Shown: in pieces, positions 49,648 to 57,666 of the stretch
Position numbering within the stretch: position 1 is the first letter of the stretch
Layout of the letters: the number at the start of each line of letters is the position of its first letter
NCBI GenBank assembly: GCA_016721085.1
Contig: JADKJI010000011.1
Span: 62,001 to 126,000 of the forward strand
Length of the DNA stretch: 64,000 nt
From: Chitinophagaceae bacterium
GTDB lineage: Bacteria > Bacteroidota > Bacteroidia > Chitinophagales > Chitinophagaceae
Direction: 5' to 3'
Translations under genes and position numbers: made by a program
The notes under the pieces: generated by a model
The model's database searches: none
Told to the model about the DNA's origin: nothing
Seen by the model: the letters and a program-made list of their open reading frames with translations, nothing else

Positions 49648-50601
49648 TTATACATGTCCAATCGCTGAAAGATATCTTTCGGCATCCAGAGCGGCCATAC
49701 AGCCACTTCCTGCGGCTGTTACCGCCTGACGGTAAATCTTATCCTGAACGTCGCCGGCAGCAAATACGCCTTCTACATTGGTTTTGGAAGTACCTGGAAT
49801 CGTCTTTATATATCCGGCTTCATCCATATCGATAAAGTCTTTGAATATGTCAGAATTCGGTTGGTGACCAATAGCTACGAAAAAGCCAGAAATAGGTACA
49901 GTTTGAGTTTCACCAGTCTTTACATTCTTGATTCGTACAGCTTCCGTCTTGTTCTCCCCCAAAATCTCATCAGTTTCTGAATTCCAGTATATCTTGATAT
50001 TCGGTGTTTGCTGTACTCTTTCCTGCATCACTTTTGATGCCCTCATGGTATCACGACGAATTATCATATGGACCGTGGTACAGAGTTTTGAAAGGTATAA
50101 TGCTTCTTCAGCTGCTGTATCTCCAGCACCAACAATCGCCACTTCTTTTCCTCTGAAGAAAAAGCCATCACAAACCGCACAGGCGCTTACTCCAAATCCG
50201 TTTAGGCGTTGTTCGCTCTCTAATCCCAGCCATTTGGCAGAGGCTCCGGTTGCAATGATTACTGCGTCCGCTTCCATTTCCTTCTCTTCATCTATCCATA
50301 CCTTGAATGGCTTTTTTGAGAAATCCACTTTGGTGGCCAGACCATAACGGATATCGGCACCCATACGGGCCGCTTGCTTTTCAAAATGGACCATCATTTC
50401 AGGACCCTGAATGCCATCGGGGTATCCGGGATAGTTCTCAACTTCAGTGGTAATCGTAAGCTGTCCACCTGGTTGTATACCCTGATATAACACCGGTTTC
50501 ATATTGGCACGGGCAGCATAAACAGCGGCGGTATAGCCGGCAGGACCAGATCCTATAATGAGGCAATGTACTTTTTCAACGTTTGTATCCATGAGTTCCA
50601 T
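49648..50601 (-). CDS. trxB: Thioredoxin-disulfide reductase
   Basis: TrxB transfers electrons from NADPH through FAD to thioredoxin. The 317-residue protein has the FAD loop GSGPAGYTAAVYAARA, the redox-active CAVC (C141, C144), the NADPH loop GAGDTAAEEAL, and the C-terminal FAD contact GVFAAGDVQDKIYRQAVTAA. It is monocistronic with a likely -7 box just upstream. Met4 could also be the start. Confidence 0.97.
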   Translation of the reverse strand: MELMDTNVEKVHCLIIGSGPAGYTAAVYAARANMKPVLYQGIQPGGQLTITTEVENYPGYPDGIQGPEMMVHFEKQAARMGADIRYGLATKVDFSKKPFKVWIDEEKEMEADAVIIATGASAKWLGLESEQRLNGFGVSACAVCDGFFFRGKEVAIVGAGDTAAEEALYLSKLCTTVHMIIRRDTMRASKVMQERVQQTPNIKIYWNSETDEILGENKTEAVRIKNVKTGETQTVPISGFFVAIGHQPNSDIFKDFIDMDEAGYIKTIPGTSKTNVEGVFAAGDVQDKIYRQAVTAAGSGCMAALDAERYLSAIGHV

Positions 50602-50616
50602 TTATTTTAAGCGGCA

Positions 50617-50624
50617 CAAAAATA
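50617..50624 (-). promoter_or_regulatory. Candidate -7 box for trxB
   Basis: TATTTTTG on the minus strand fits TAnnTTTG and lies 15 bp before the trxB start. Confidence 0.4.
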
Positions 50625-50682
50625 ACAGTAAAAAGGCATGCTTTGCACGACAAATGTCACCTATGGGTAAGGTGTGAATAAA

Positions 50683-51567
50683 CTATTTAGGGATGATGAG
50701 GCTGATATACTGGGCGGCATAACCTCCGAAATAGCCAAGGGCGCCCCCTTTTATGTTTCCTAACACCTTGGTTGGGGATGAGAACGGGTTACCGATGCTT
50801 CCGTAACTATACTCCATAGTTCTCCAGAAGTCAAAAGTTGTTTTATCGATATTGCAGAACTTGATAGTGGCTGTATCGCCCCTGAAAAAGAGGTTGAAGG
50901 TTTCCTGATCAAAGCTTTCATTCCGGTTCACCCCTTTATCTACTTGTACATTATATGTTTTACCATCGATAATCTGGTCATCAAAAACAGAATTCAATCC
51001 AGGCCAGAAAGGTTCGCGGTTTGATTTTGTGAAATACCGGATATAATTACCATACCCTGCAGGATCGGTTGTCCTAGCCATTAGTTTCACAAAATTACTA
51101 TCCTTGTTTGGCGGCCCCTTCTCATACCAAAGCGAATCCAACTGTTTTACCAATGGAGGAATAGTAGTGGTGGCAGTATATTCCTTTCCATCCACTAATA
51201 GCTTCAACGAATAATCATGAGCTAACTCCCCAACAAATGCAGTAGCCAGACTAGCCGAGTCAATAGAATAGTAATAGAGATTGTATCCACTGGAGTCTGG
51301 TATGATATACTCTTTTAAACGATGTGTTTTGGTACCATTGGAAATTTCCACGGTAGCATTTCGTATGAAAGAGTTGGCAAGTATCTGAGGAGTTATCTTA
51401 CTGAAATAGTCCACACTTTTTGAAAGAATCACTACCGGCGCCTGACCATTCTCAATGGTTGCTTCCACTACCACCAATGGCTCGGGACTATCGAGTTTGA
51501 AGGTGATGGATTTCTCGCAGGAGGAGAGGAAGGCGAGGAGGAGGATAAGGTTGATCGGTTTGAACAG
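50683..51567 (-). CDS. DUF4249 lipoprotein, start codon unclear
   Basis: The frame contains an internal ATG at 51477, but in the same frame upstream it encodes a typical lipoprotein signal (PINLILLLAFLSSCEKS, lipobox LSSC). The protein must therefore begin farther out. No ATG, GTG or TTG is available before the stop near 51584; CTG at 51565-51567 is the only near-cognate codon, or an indel has removed the start. The rest carries DUF4249 features (FRGDTATIKFCNID, GALGYFGGYAAQYI). DUF4249 lipoproteins usually accompany TonB-dependent receptors, but none is adjacent here. Likely anchored in the outer membrane or inner leaflet; function unknown. Confidence 0.75.
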   Translation of the reverse strand: MFKPINLILLLAFLSSCEKSITFKLDSPEPLVVVEATIENGQAPVVILSKSVDYFSKITPQILANSFIRNATVEISNGTKTHRLKEYIIPDSSGYNLYYYSIDSASLATAFVGELAHDYSLKLLVDGKEYTATTTIPPLVKQLDSLWYEKGPPNKDSNFVKLMARTTDPAGYGNYIRYFTKSNREPFWPGLNSVFDDQIIDGKTYNVQVDKGVNRNESFDQETFNLFFRGDTATIKFCNIDKTTFDFWRTMEYSYGSIGNPFSSPTKVLGNIKGGALGYFGGYAAQYISLIIPK

Positions 51568-51599
51568 TATTGAACAAAATTAAGAAACGAAAGAATCAA

Positions 51600-51750
51600 A
51601 TGTAGAAATTAGAAAATGTGAAAATTAAACAGCCATTAACTACAATTAACAAATTATTCATTGAAAAAGTTTAGTTCAGAAATGTATTGGCTGTTTCATT
51701 TCCACATTTTCACATCTTCATATTTCCACATTTTCTAATTTTCACATTAA
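51600..51750. repeat. Intergenic inverted repeat (GAAAATGTGAAAAT words)
   Basis: The left arm at 51600-51634 and the longer right arm at 51689-51748 are inverted copies built of ATTAGAAAATGTG and GTGAAAAT words, with CAGCC / GGCTG at the inner ends. It lies between the DUF4249 gene start and the rpoD terminator. Confidence 0.75.
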
Positions 51751-51762
51751 CGCGGTTTGCGC

Positions 51763-51791
51763 AAAAGAAAGCCCCGACTCACGTCGGGGCT
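51763..51791 (-). terminator. Rho-independent terminator of rpoD
   Basis: The stem AGCCCCGAC / GTCGGGGCT with a 4-base loop (51770-51791) is followed on the minus strand by TTTCTTTT, 27 bp past the rpoD stop. Confidence 0.9.
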
Positions 51792-51817
51792 GGTACTTAA
51801 CCCAATAACTAAAAATA

Positions 51818-52675
51818 TTAACCCAGGTACGCTTTCAGCGCGTTGCTGTAGCGGGCTTTTTGTAAACGTTTGATAGCTCTTTCCTTGATCTGACGGATAC
51901 GTTCTTTGGTAAGATCGTATTTCTGGCCTATCTGTTCGATAGTAACACCATTTTCGCCATCGAGACCGAAGTAAGCGTTAACGATTTCTGCTTCGCGTGG
52001 ACTGAGTGATTTCAGTACGCGGCGGATTTCGTTACGGAGTGAATCTTTCATCACATCATCATCGGTATCATCAGCACCTTCGAGCAAGTCGCCCATTGCT
52101 ACATCTTCAGCTTCGTGCACGGGTGCATCGAGACTGGTGTGACGGGTATTGCTTTGGAAGATATTGTTGATTTCTGTTTCGCTCATTTCCAATAACTCAG
52201 CCAACTCTTCAGTAGATGGTTCTCTTTCGTGCTCTTGCTCGAAAGCCATATATGCTTTGTTTGCTTTGTTATATGTACCGATTTTATTTTGTGGTAAACG
52301 AACCAGACGACCTTGTTCAGCCAAAGCTTGCAAGATAGACTGACGAATCCACCATACGGCGTAAGAGATAAATTTAAAACCCTTGGTTTCATCGAAACGC
52401 TGAGCAGCCTTGATAAGACCGAGGTTACCCTCATTGATCAGATCGCTTAGTGATAAACCCTGGTGCTGGTATTGTTTAGCAACAGAAACCACGAAACGTA
52501 GGTTAGCCTGTACTAATTTATCCAATGCGCGTTGATCCCCCATCTTAATACGCTGCGCTAACACCGTTTCTTCTTCTGGAGTGATCATCGAAATTTTCGA
52601 GATCTCTTGCAGATATTTCTCAACGGCCTGCGAGTCGCGATTGGTAATCTGTGTAGCAATCTTGAGTTGTCTCAT
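51818..52675 (-). CDS. rpoD: Primary sigma factor (RpoD/SigA, Bacteroidota type)
   Basis: A 285-residue housekeeping sigma-70 factor that directs RNA polymerase to TAnnTTTG-type promoters. It lacks region 1.1. It has region 1.2 (MRQLKIATQITNRDSQAVEK), region 2 (NLRFVVSVAKQYQHQGLSLS, GFKFISYAVWWIRQ), region 3 and region 4 (VTIEQIGQKYDLTKERIRQI). Length and start match the Bacteroidota RpoD. It is monocistronic with a strong terminator. Confidence 0.97.
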   Translation of the reverse strand: MRQLKIATQITNRDSQAVEKYLQEISKISMITPEEETVLAQRIKMGDQRALDKLVQANLRFVVSVAKQYQHQGLSLSDLINEGNLGLIKAAQRFDETKGFKFISYAVWWIRQSILQALAEQGRLVRLPQNKIGTYNKANKAYMAFEQEHEREPSTEELAELLEMSETEINNIFQSNTRHTSLDAPVHEAEDVAMGDLLEGADDTDDDVMKDSLRNEIRRVLKSLSPREAEIVNAYFGLDGENGVTIEQIGQKYDLTKERIRQIKERAIKRLQKARYSNALKAYLG

Positions 52676-53072
52676 ATCGGTAATAAATATAAATGACTGT
52701 GATCAAAATGTGGGGGTACAGGATCAACAATCAAAGACAAGGTAAGTTCGGGGGAAGTTGCAAAGTGTTTGCAAAGAGGCTGTTAAATGAGCCAATATCC
52801 GTCCAAAACCATCCTTACAAATGTAAACATCATTTTTCAGAGTTCATAGCCCCTGAGCAAAAAGCAACCGTAGATTTATGTCCACATGCTGTCAATAACC
52901 CCTCCTTAATACCGTTTCAACAACAATGTAACCCACTACCAACGGGCATTTCAGAAGATTCTCTGGCTTTTACCATTTTGAGAATTAATCCATATCAATT
53001 TCAAAAAAAAGCAAAAAAATATTTTGTAACTAAAAATATAGTTATATCTTCAACTAACAAATTAGTTATAAA
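52676..53072. other. Divergent promoter region between rpoD and blaI
   Basis: No gene is supported here; an open frame at 52693-53076 has no protein-like composition. The right end carries the two dyads described separately. I could not place a convincing rpoD promoter. Confidence 0.5.
53027..53067. promoter_or_regulatory. Tandem dyads upstream of blaI (candidate BlaI operator)
   Basis: TAACTA-N6-TAGTTA at 53027-53044 and AACTAA-CAAA-TTAGTT at 53052-53067 are two closely related inverted repeats. They end 5 bp before the blaI start codon. BlaI/MecI repressors bind such short dyads as dimers and usually repress their own operon. The assignment is inference from position and symmetry. Confidence 0.55.
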
Positions 53073-53444
53073 ATGAAATCATTAACAAGGGCGGAAGAAC
53101 AGGTGATGCAGGTGCTTTGGAGCCTGAAAAAGAGCTTCTTAAAGGAGATTGTGGAAAACAGTCCCGAGCCCCGTCCCCACCCCAATACTATTGCCACCAT
53201 CCTGAAAATACTGATAGAAAAGGGTTTTGTCGATTTCGAGACCCAGGGCCGTAACAACCTCTACCACCCAAAAATCAGCCGGGAAGAATACGGTAAGAAA
53301 TCGGCTCAACAGGTAGTGAAGGGGTATTTCAATGGTTCGCCAGCTTTATTGGTGTCGCAGTTTTTGAGTGATAATAAGTTGAGTGTGGAAGAACTTGAAA
53401 CTTTGCTCTTAAAAATTAAATCGGAGAATCCGAAGAAGGCCTAA
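53073..53444 (+). CDS. BlaI/MecI/CopY-family transcriptional repressor
   Basis: A 123-residue winged-helix repressor. The N-terminal half has the family pattern LTRAEEQVMQVLWSL ... HPNTIATILKILIEKGFVDF, and the C-terminal half is a dimerisation helix region. It normally represses its operon until a membrane M56 peptidase (BlaR1/MecR1-like) inactivates it after sensing cell-wall stress or a beta-lactam. Here the M56 gene follows on the same strand after 169 bp occupied by a family A palindrome. Two dyads upstream are candidate operators. Confidence 0.92.
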   Translation: MKSLTRAEEQVMQVLWSLKKSFLKEIVENSPEPRPHPNTIATILKILIEKGFVDFETQGRNNLYHPKISREEYGKKSAQQVVKGYFNGSPALLVSQFLSDNKLSVEELETLLLKIKSENPKKA

Positions 53445-53606
53445 TGCCTAAGGCTTAAGGCCTAAAGCTTTATTTAGTTGTCCGTACAGAGTTATTGTGA
53501 ATTACGAATGTACTTTTTTTGAAAACTGATTTCCGTCTCTACTACTACACTAAGCCTTAGGCCCTAGGCCTTAAGCCTTAGGCAAAAAAAGCATCAAGCA
53601 AAAAAA
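53442..53606. repeat. Family A palindrome inside the blaI-M56 operon
   Basis: The left arm GCCTAAGGCTTAAGGCCTAA (53448-53467) and the right arm TTAGGCCCTAGGCCTTAAGC... with GCATCAAGC (53556-53601) are inverted. The interior has TCCGTAC, GTTATTGTGAATTAC and GAAAACTGATTTCCG, shared in inverted order with the element at 37978-38276. It lies between the repressor and sensor genes, so it may attenuate transcription within the operon. Confidence 0.85.
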
Positions 53607-53613
53607 AGATACT

Positions 53614-54531
53614 ATGACCATCACCCTCATCAAACTCCTCGCCTCCTCCGGCATCCTCTTCGCCTACTATTGGCTATTCCTGAGAAACCGGAAGTTTCAT
53701 AGGTATAACCGGTTTTATTTGTTGGGAGCTGTGTTGATTTCGATGGTATTACCATTCCTGAAGATTGATATCTTCTTATCCCCTACTGCGCCAGCTAATA
53801 AAGTGATACTGGATACGCTGGAGGTGATAACAGTGAATGCTGGTGAAGAAGAAGTTGTTTTAGCTGATGCAGGAACTAGTTGGTTGGATTGGTTCAATAG
53901 CACAAACATTATGTTGAGTTTTTACATCATTGGTGCCATAGTCTTTTTAAGTCTTTTGATCCGTTCAATATTATATATAAGGAAGATCCAACATAATTAT
54001 CCTGTTGAAAAAATTGAAGACCTGAAATTCTATAATACGGCAGAGCCGGGCACTCCTTTCTCTTTTTTCAGAAGCATATTCTGGAACAACAAGGTTGAAT
54101 TCAATAGCAGCGAAGGACAACAGATTTTCCGTCACGAACTCTTTCATGTAAGACAAAAACATTCAGCCGATCTTTTATTTATGGAACTCATATTACTATT
54201 TGCCTGGTTCAACCCTTTCTTCTATCTAATAAAGAAAGAACTGAAAGCCATCCATGAATTCCTGGCTGATGAATATGCTGTTTCCAATAGCGATGAATAC
54301 GCTTATGCGGAATTATTAGTCCTATTCGCCCTTCATGAAAAACAAAACAAACTGGTACATCCCTTTTTTCATAACACCATTAAACGAAGAATTGCTATGA
54401 TAACAAATCTGAAAAACAAGAAAGTAGGTTATTGGGGACGTGTAATGGCATTGCCCTTATCCTTATTGCTGTTTAGTTTCATAGTATTGAAAGCACAAAA
54501 ATCAGAAAATCCAGAGGACAAATCCAAATGA
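53614..54531 (+). CDS. M56-family (BlaR1/MecR1-like) membrane metallopeptidase
   Basis: A 305-residue protein with four membrane segments (about 5-23, 32-50, 97-120, 185-205, plus a last one near 275-293). The zinc metallopeptidase motif is HELFH at 174-178, followed by the distal Glu in AIHEFLADEYA (about 212-222). In BlaR1 this cytosolic zinc domain cleaves the BlaI repressor. The frame ends at 54531 just after the last membrane helix. The expected periplasmic part follows in another frame starting at 54528 (ATGA overlap), so this is either a two-gene overlap or a one-base break in a longer fused protein. The upstream BlaI-type gene supports a sensor-repressor pair. Confidence 0.88.
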   Translation: MTITLIKLLASSGILFAYYWLFLRNRKFHRYNRFYLLGAVLISMVLPFLKIDIFLSPTAPANKVILDTLEVITVNAGEEEVVLADAGTSWLDWFNSTNIMLSFYIIGAIVFLSLLIRSILYIRKIQHNYPVEKIEDLKFYNTAEPGTPFSFFRSIFWNNKVEFNSSEGQQIFRHELFHVRQKHSADLLFMELILLFAWFNPFFYLIKKELKAIHEFLADEYAVSNSDEYAYAELLVLFALHEKQNKLVHPFFHNTIKRRIAMITNLKNKKVGYWGRVMALPLSLLLFSFIVLKAQKSENPEDKSK

Positions 54532-55142
54532 ACACTTCAACACCATTTCGCAACCAATCCTATTACTATTATATTGATGCAGGCCATGGAGGGAGCAGCA
54601 TCAGGCGCAGTAATGCAAACAATTCCATTACTGAAAAAGAAATTAATCTTGAATTTGTTAAGAAGATGAGCTGCTTTAGCTCCATCCTATAATAAAACAA
54701 TCTTAACCAGAAAAGAAGATATCACCATAAAGAACAGGACAGGATGGCTTTAATGAAATCAATCCCTACGATCTTATTGGTATCCATTCATGTTAATGCC
54801 AGTATTAGCCTTCATCCCAAACATGAAGGTTCAAAAATAAAAGGATTTGAAGTGTATGTCAAGGAAACAACAACTTCAAAGCAAAGCCGCAGCCTATGTA
54901 GCCAGCAACCTGATAAATAAATTAAAGCCATTTATACCACACATGAAAAACAAAACCGAGAATACGAAGGAATCTATATTTTAGACTATGCCAATAGCCC
55001 AGCAGTGATGGTAGAATGCGGTTATATTACTAATGATAAAGATCTGGCATTTATAACAGATCCTGTCAATCAGGAAATTGTAGCCAAAAAGATACTTGAA
55101 GGTATTGTTGCTTATAGCAATTCATCCGATTTCGAAAAATAA
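54528..55142 (+). pseudogene. N-acetylmuramoyl-L-alanine amidase (Amidase_3) module, broken by several indels
   Basis: The first frame reads MNTSTPFRNQSYYYYIDAGH, GGSSIRRSN and NSITEKEINLEFVKKM, then stops. Later frames give KTILTRKEDIT, ALMKS, ILLVSIHVNAS with LHPKHEG, then KGFEVYVKETTTS, and finally REYEGIYILDYANSPAVMVE, CGYITNDKDL and ILEGIVAYS to the stop at 55140. The zinc ligands and catalytic Glu of Amidase_3 are present (His in DAGHGG, His in SIHVNA, Glu in VECGY). Only single-base indels separate the pieces; I saw no clear nonsense substitution. The reading continues past 55142 into the next module after one base shift in an A run, so it was probably part of one long periplasmic tail of the M56 sensor. 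Confidence 0.75.
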
Positions 55143-55149
55143 AAAAAAA

Positions 55150-55556
55150 AAGAAGGAGCTCTCAAGTAATCAGTACAAATACTTTTATGACACAGTTCCT
55201 GCAACGATGCTGTAAAAAAAGTAATAACATTTAAAAGGCCTGCAAAAAAATCACCAACCCAACACGAGTGGGAAACATGGAAAGATGAAAAAACATATGG
55301 AATATGGTTAGACGGGAAAAGGACAAAAAACGAAATATTGAATAAACATTCTACCAACGAATTCAGTTGGTATATGGTAAGTAAATTGGCAAAGAATGCA
55401 ATTAATTATGGAAATCACTATTACCAGGTGGATCTTTATTCACATGATTATTACAAGAAATGCTTTCCTAATGAAATCATCAAAGCAAATGTAAAAGAAG
55501 CTTCAACACCTAATGAAAAATCTCAAATTGAATCAAAAAAACAGTCAGCCTGCTAA
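55150..55556 (+). pseudogene. Periplasmic linker module of the M56 sensor (fragment)
   Basis: From 55150 a frame reads KKELSSNQYKYFYDTVPATM. After one shift near 55215 it continues as KKVITFKRPAKKSPTQHEWE, TWKDEKTYGIWLDGKRTKNE, EFSWYMVSKLAKNAINYG and YYQVDLYSHDYYKKCF, to 55556. The TWKDxKTYGxWxDGKR pattern is found downstream of the M56 domain in many Bacteroidota BlaR1-like proteins, as I recall. The frame continues into the TonB-like piece after one shift in the A7 run at 55533-55539. Its role is unknown. Confidence 0.6.
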
Positions 55557-56133
55557 TAAAGGAATTAATTCAACCTCATCTTTAAATGAATTGCCGGATT
55601 CAGTAAAGAGATATATCATGCGGCATTTTAATAAAAATATTCATTTCCCCATAAATGCCCTTGATTCCAATAAAGAAGGTACCGTATACTTTTCTGTTTT
55701 GATTGACAAAAATGGCAGCTTTTCCAATATTGAAAAATATACAAGTAAACCCAATATAGATGAAAAGAAAATAAACGAAATAGTAGTAACATCAATAACA
55801 GAAAAGCCCTGGCTGGCTATAAAAAAAGCTGACCCCTCTGCCAACGACTACTTTTATTCTGAAACTGAAAGAGTCATACAAAAATTTAAGGCTCCTGAAA
55901 ATTGGAAAGCAGCATATGAGGGTTCAAAAATTTATATTAAGATAACCTTCATAATAGAAAAAATTGAAACGGCCGGAAGTATAAAACAAAGTGAACAATT
56001 GGAATCAGTGTTACAAAAGGGTAAAATAGCAAAGGCCAATGTCACAAAATCTTTCGAATCCCAATGGTTAAAACAAGTTAATATTAAATCGCTGAAGGGA
56101 GTTTATAATGTGCTGGATGTAGAGCCGGAATAG
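55513..56133 (+). CDS. TonB-like C-terminal domain of the M56 sensor (fragment as an open frame)
   Basis: The 206-residue open frame begins in the overlap with the preceding module; its natural join is KSQIES to KNSQPANKGINSTSS. The central part (KNIHFPINALDSNKEGTVYF, SVLIDKNGSFSNIE) has the TonB C-terminal fold pattern common at the ends of Bacteroidota M56 proteins. The last 80 residues are helical and not recognised. Together with the preceding three pieces it would form a sensor of about 830 residues. A family A palindrome follows the stop. Confidence 0.65.
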   Translation: MKNLKLNQKNSQPANKGINSTSSLNELPDSVKRYIMRHFNKNIHFPINALDSNKEGTVYFSVLIDKNGSFSNIEKYTSKPNIDEKKINEIVVTSITEKPWLAIKKADPSANDYFYSETERVIQKFKAPENWKAAYEGSKIYIKITFIIEKIETAGSIKQSEQLESVLQKGKIAKANVTKSFESQWLKQVNIKSLKGVYNVLDVEPE

Positions 56134-56139
56134 TGAATA

Positions 56140-56358
56140 TGAATGTTAATGCTTAATGCTGGATGCTTGATGGCCTAAGGCTTAGGCCTAAAGCTTAGGG
56201 CTTATCTTGTCTTTGGCCCGCTTCGGTGCTCGTAAAATGTGTTTTATACGAAGCACGAACTTCTCGGTCCAAAGACCGATTTAAGCCCTAAGCTTTAGGC
56301 CTTAAGCCTTAGGCAAAAAGCATCAAGCATTCAGCATTCAGCATTCAGCATTCAGCCC
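56140..56358. repeat. Family A composite palindrome after the M56 locus
   Basis: Left words TTAATGCTGGATGCTTGATG then GCCTAAGGCTTAGGCCTAAA face right words TAAGCCCTAAGCTTTAGGCC and AAAGCATCAAGCATTCAGC repeated four times. The interior (about 56200-56280) differs from the other copies and contains its own short inverted pieces (TACGAAGCACGAA / TTCGGTGCTCGTA). It lies between the convergent sensor and purM genes. Confidence 0.9.
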
Positions 56359-57543
56359 TCAATAAAGTATCTCCTCTCCCCCCACCTTCAACACCAACTC
56401 CTTCTTTTCCGCCGCTTCTACCCTTCCCACAATCTGGGCTTCGATTCCTAATGCTTTTCCGGCATCAATCAATTTCTGTGCATCCTTTTCATTGGTGAAG
56501 ACTTCCAAACGATGTCCCATGTTGAACACCTGATACATCTCACGGTTATCGCTTTTTGATGCTTGTTGAAGAATGTCAAATATAACTGGGGCTTTAAATA
56601 AGTTGTCTTTGATGATCCTGAAATTACCTGGCAGGTATTTCATGCATTTTGTTTGTCCGCCGCCACTGCAATGGATTAGACCATGGATGGCTTCGAAATG
56701 TTCTTGTAAAAGAACTTTCATTAATGGAGCGTATGTTCTTGTAGGACTTAAAAGCAAATTCCCGATGGTTAGATTGTCCGGAAGTCCGGAAGTCGGGAAG
56801 TCCGGAACAGGGTCTGATAATAAATGAGGACCGATATACACTACATGTTCATCCAATGAATTGTCGTATGATTCGGGGAAACGGGCACCATAGGTTTTAT
56901 GTAAGGCGTCGTGGCGGGCACTGGTGAGACCGTTACTTCCGATACCGCTGTTATAGGCTGTTTCGTAGGTGGCTTTTCCAGAACTGGCAAAACCAACAAT
57001 CACATCACCGGCTTGTATCTTTTCATTCGTCACCAGTTTATTCTTTGGCCAGCGGGAGGTCATAGTACCATTAACCGCAATCGAACGAACCACATCACCT
57101 ACATCGGCTGTTTCGCCGCCGAGATAATGGATATTTACACCGTAGGTTTTCAATTCATCGAATAATGCCTGGGTACCGTTTATGATCACTTCCAGTACTT
57201 CACCGGGAATCAATTTTTTATTTCTATCGATAGTAGAAGAGAAAAGTAATTGGTCGTGTATGCCCACGCAAAGCAGGTCATCGAGATTCATTACCACGGC
57301 ATCCTGGGCAATGCCTTTCCAAACGGAGATATCACCGGTCTCTTTCCAATAGAGATAAGCCAGGATGCTTTTGGTTCCGGCTCCATCTGCATGCATCAGG
57401 TTCACCCATTCGGCATCACCTGTCAGGAAATCGGGATATATCTTACAAAAAGCCTGGGGATAAAGGCCCTGATCGAGCTTTTCAACTGCCTTATGCACTT
57501 CTTCTTTCTGTGCCGATACGCCACGTTGGGAATATAAACTCAT
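56359..57543 (-). CDS. purM: Phosphoribosylformylglycinamidine cyclo-ligase (AIR synthase, PurM)
   Basis: PurM closes the imidazole ring in purine synthesis (FGAM to AIR, ATP-dependent). The start is MSLYSQRGVSA at 57543. Features are the ADGAGTKSILAY and QDAVVMNLDDLLCVG motifs, the HYLGGETADVGD loop and IHCSGGGQTKC. It is the divergent Bacteroidota type of about 390 residues. A ten-residue segment (DFPTSGLPDN, minus-strand copy of 56775-56808) encoded by iterated GTCCGGAA words seems inserted between LLSDPVP and LTIGNLLLSP. The frame is preserved. It is divergent from ribF. Confidence 0.9.
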   Translation of the reverse strand: MSLYSQRGVSAQKEEVHKAVEKLDQGLYPQAFCKIYPDFLTGDAEWVNLMHADGAGTKSILAYLYWKETGDISVWKGIAQDAVVMNLDDLLCVGIHDQLLFSSTIDRNKKLIPGEVLEVIINGTQALFDELKTYGVNIHYLGGETADVGDVVRSIAVNGTMTSRWPKNKLVTNEKIQAGDVIVGFASSGKATYETAYNSGIGSNGLTSARHDALHKTYGARFPESYDNSLDEHVVYIGPHLLSDPVPDFPTSGLPDNLTIGNLLLSPTRTYAPLMKVLLQEHFEAIHGLIHCSGGGQTKCMKYLPGNFRIIKDNLFKAPVIFDILQQASKSDNREMYQVFNMGHRLEVFTNEKDAQKLIDAGKALGIEAQIVGRVEAAEKKELVLKVGGEEILY

Positions 57544-57647
57544 GGTCAATTTTTGGAAGCACAAAATTGCGGTTTTTTAGAGAGGCGTAAAAATATACTT
57601 ACCCTGAACTTATTGACTTCTATACAAAAAGCAACCCCCATTTTGCC

Positions 57648-57655
57648 TACATTTG
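57648..57655 (+). promoter_or_regulatory. Candidate -7 box for ribF
   Basis: TACATTTG fits TAnnTTTG and lies 11 bp before the chosen ribF start. It helps decide that the start is at 57667 and not upstream at 57553. Confidence 0.45.
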
Positions 57656-57666
57656 CAACCCAACTT

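Noticed and set aside
52693..53076. 127-codon frame between rpoD and blaI
   Set aside because: Composition is not protein-like and it overlaps the divergent promoter region and the dyads before blaI.
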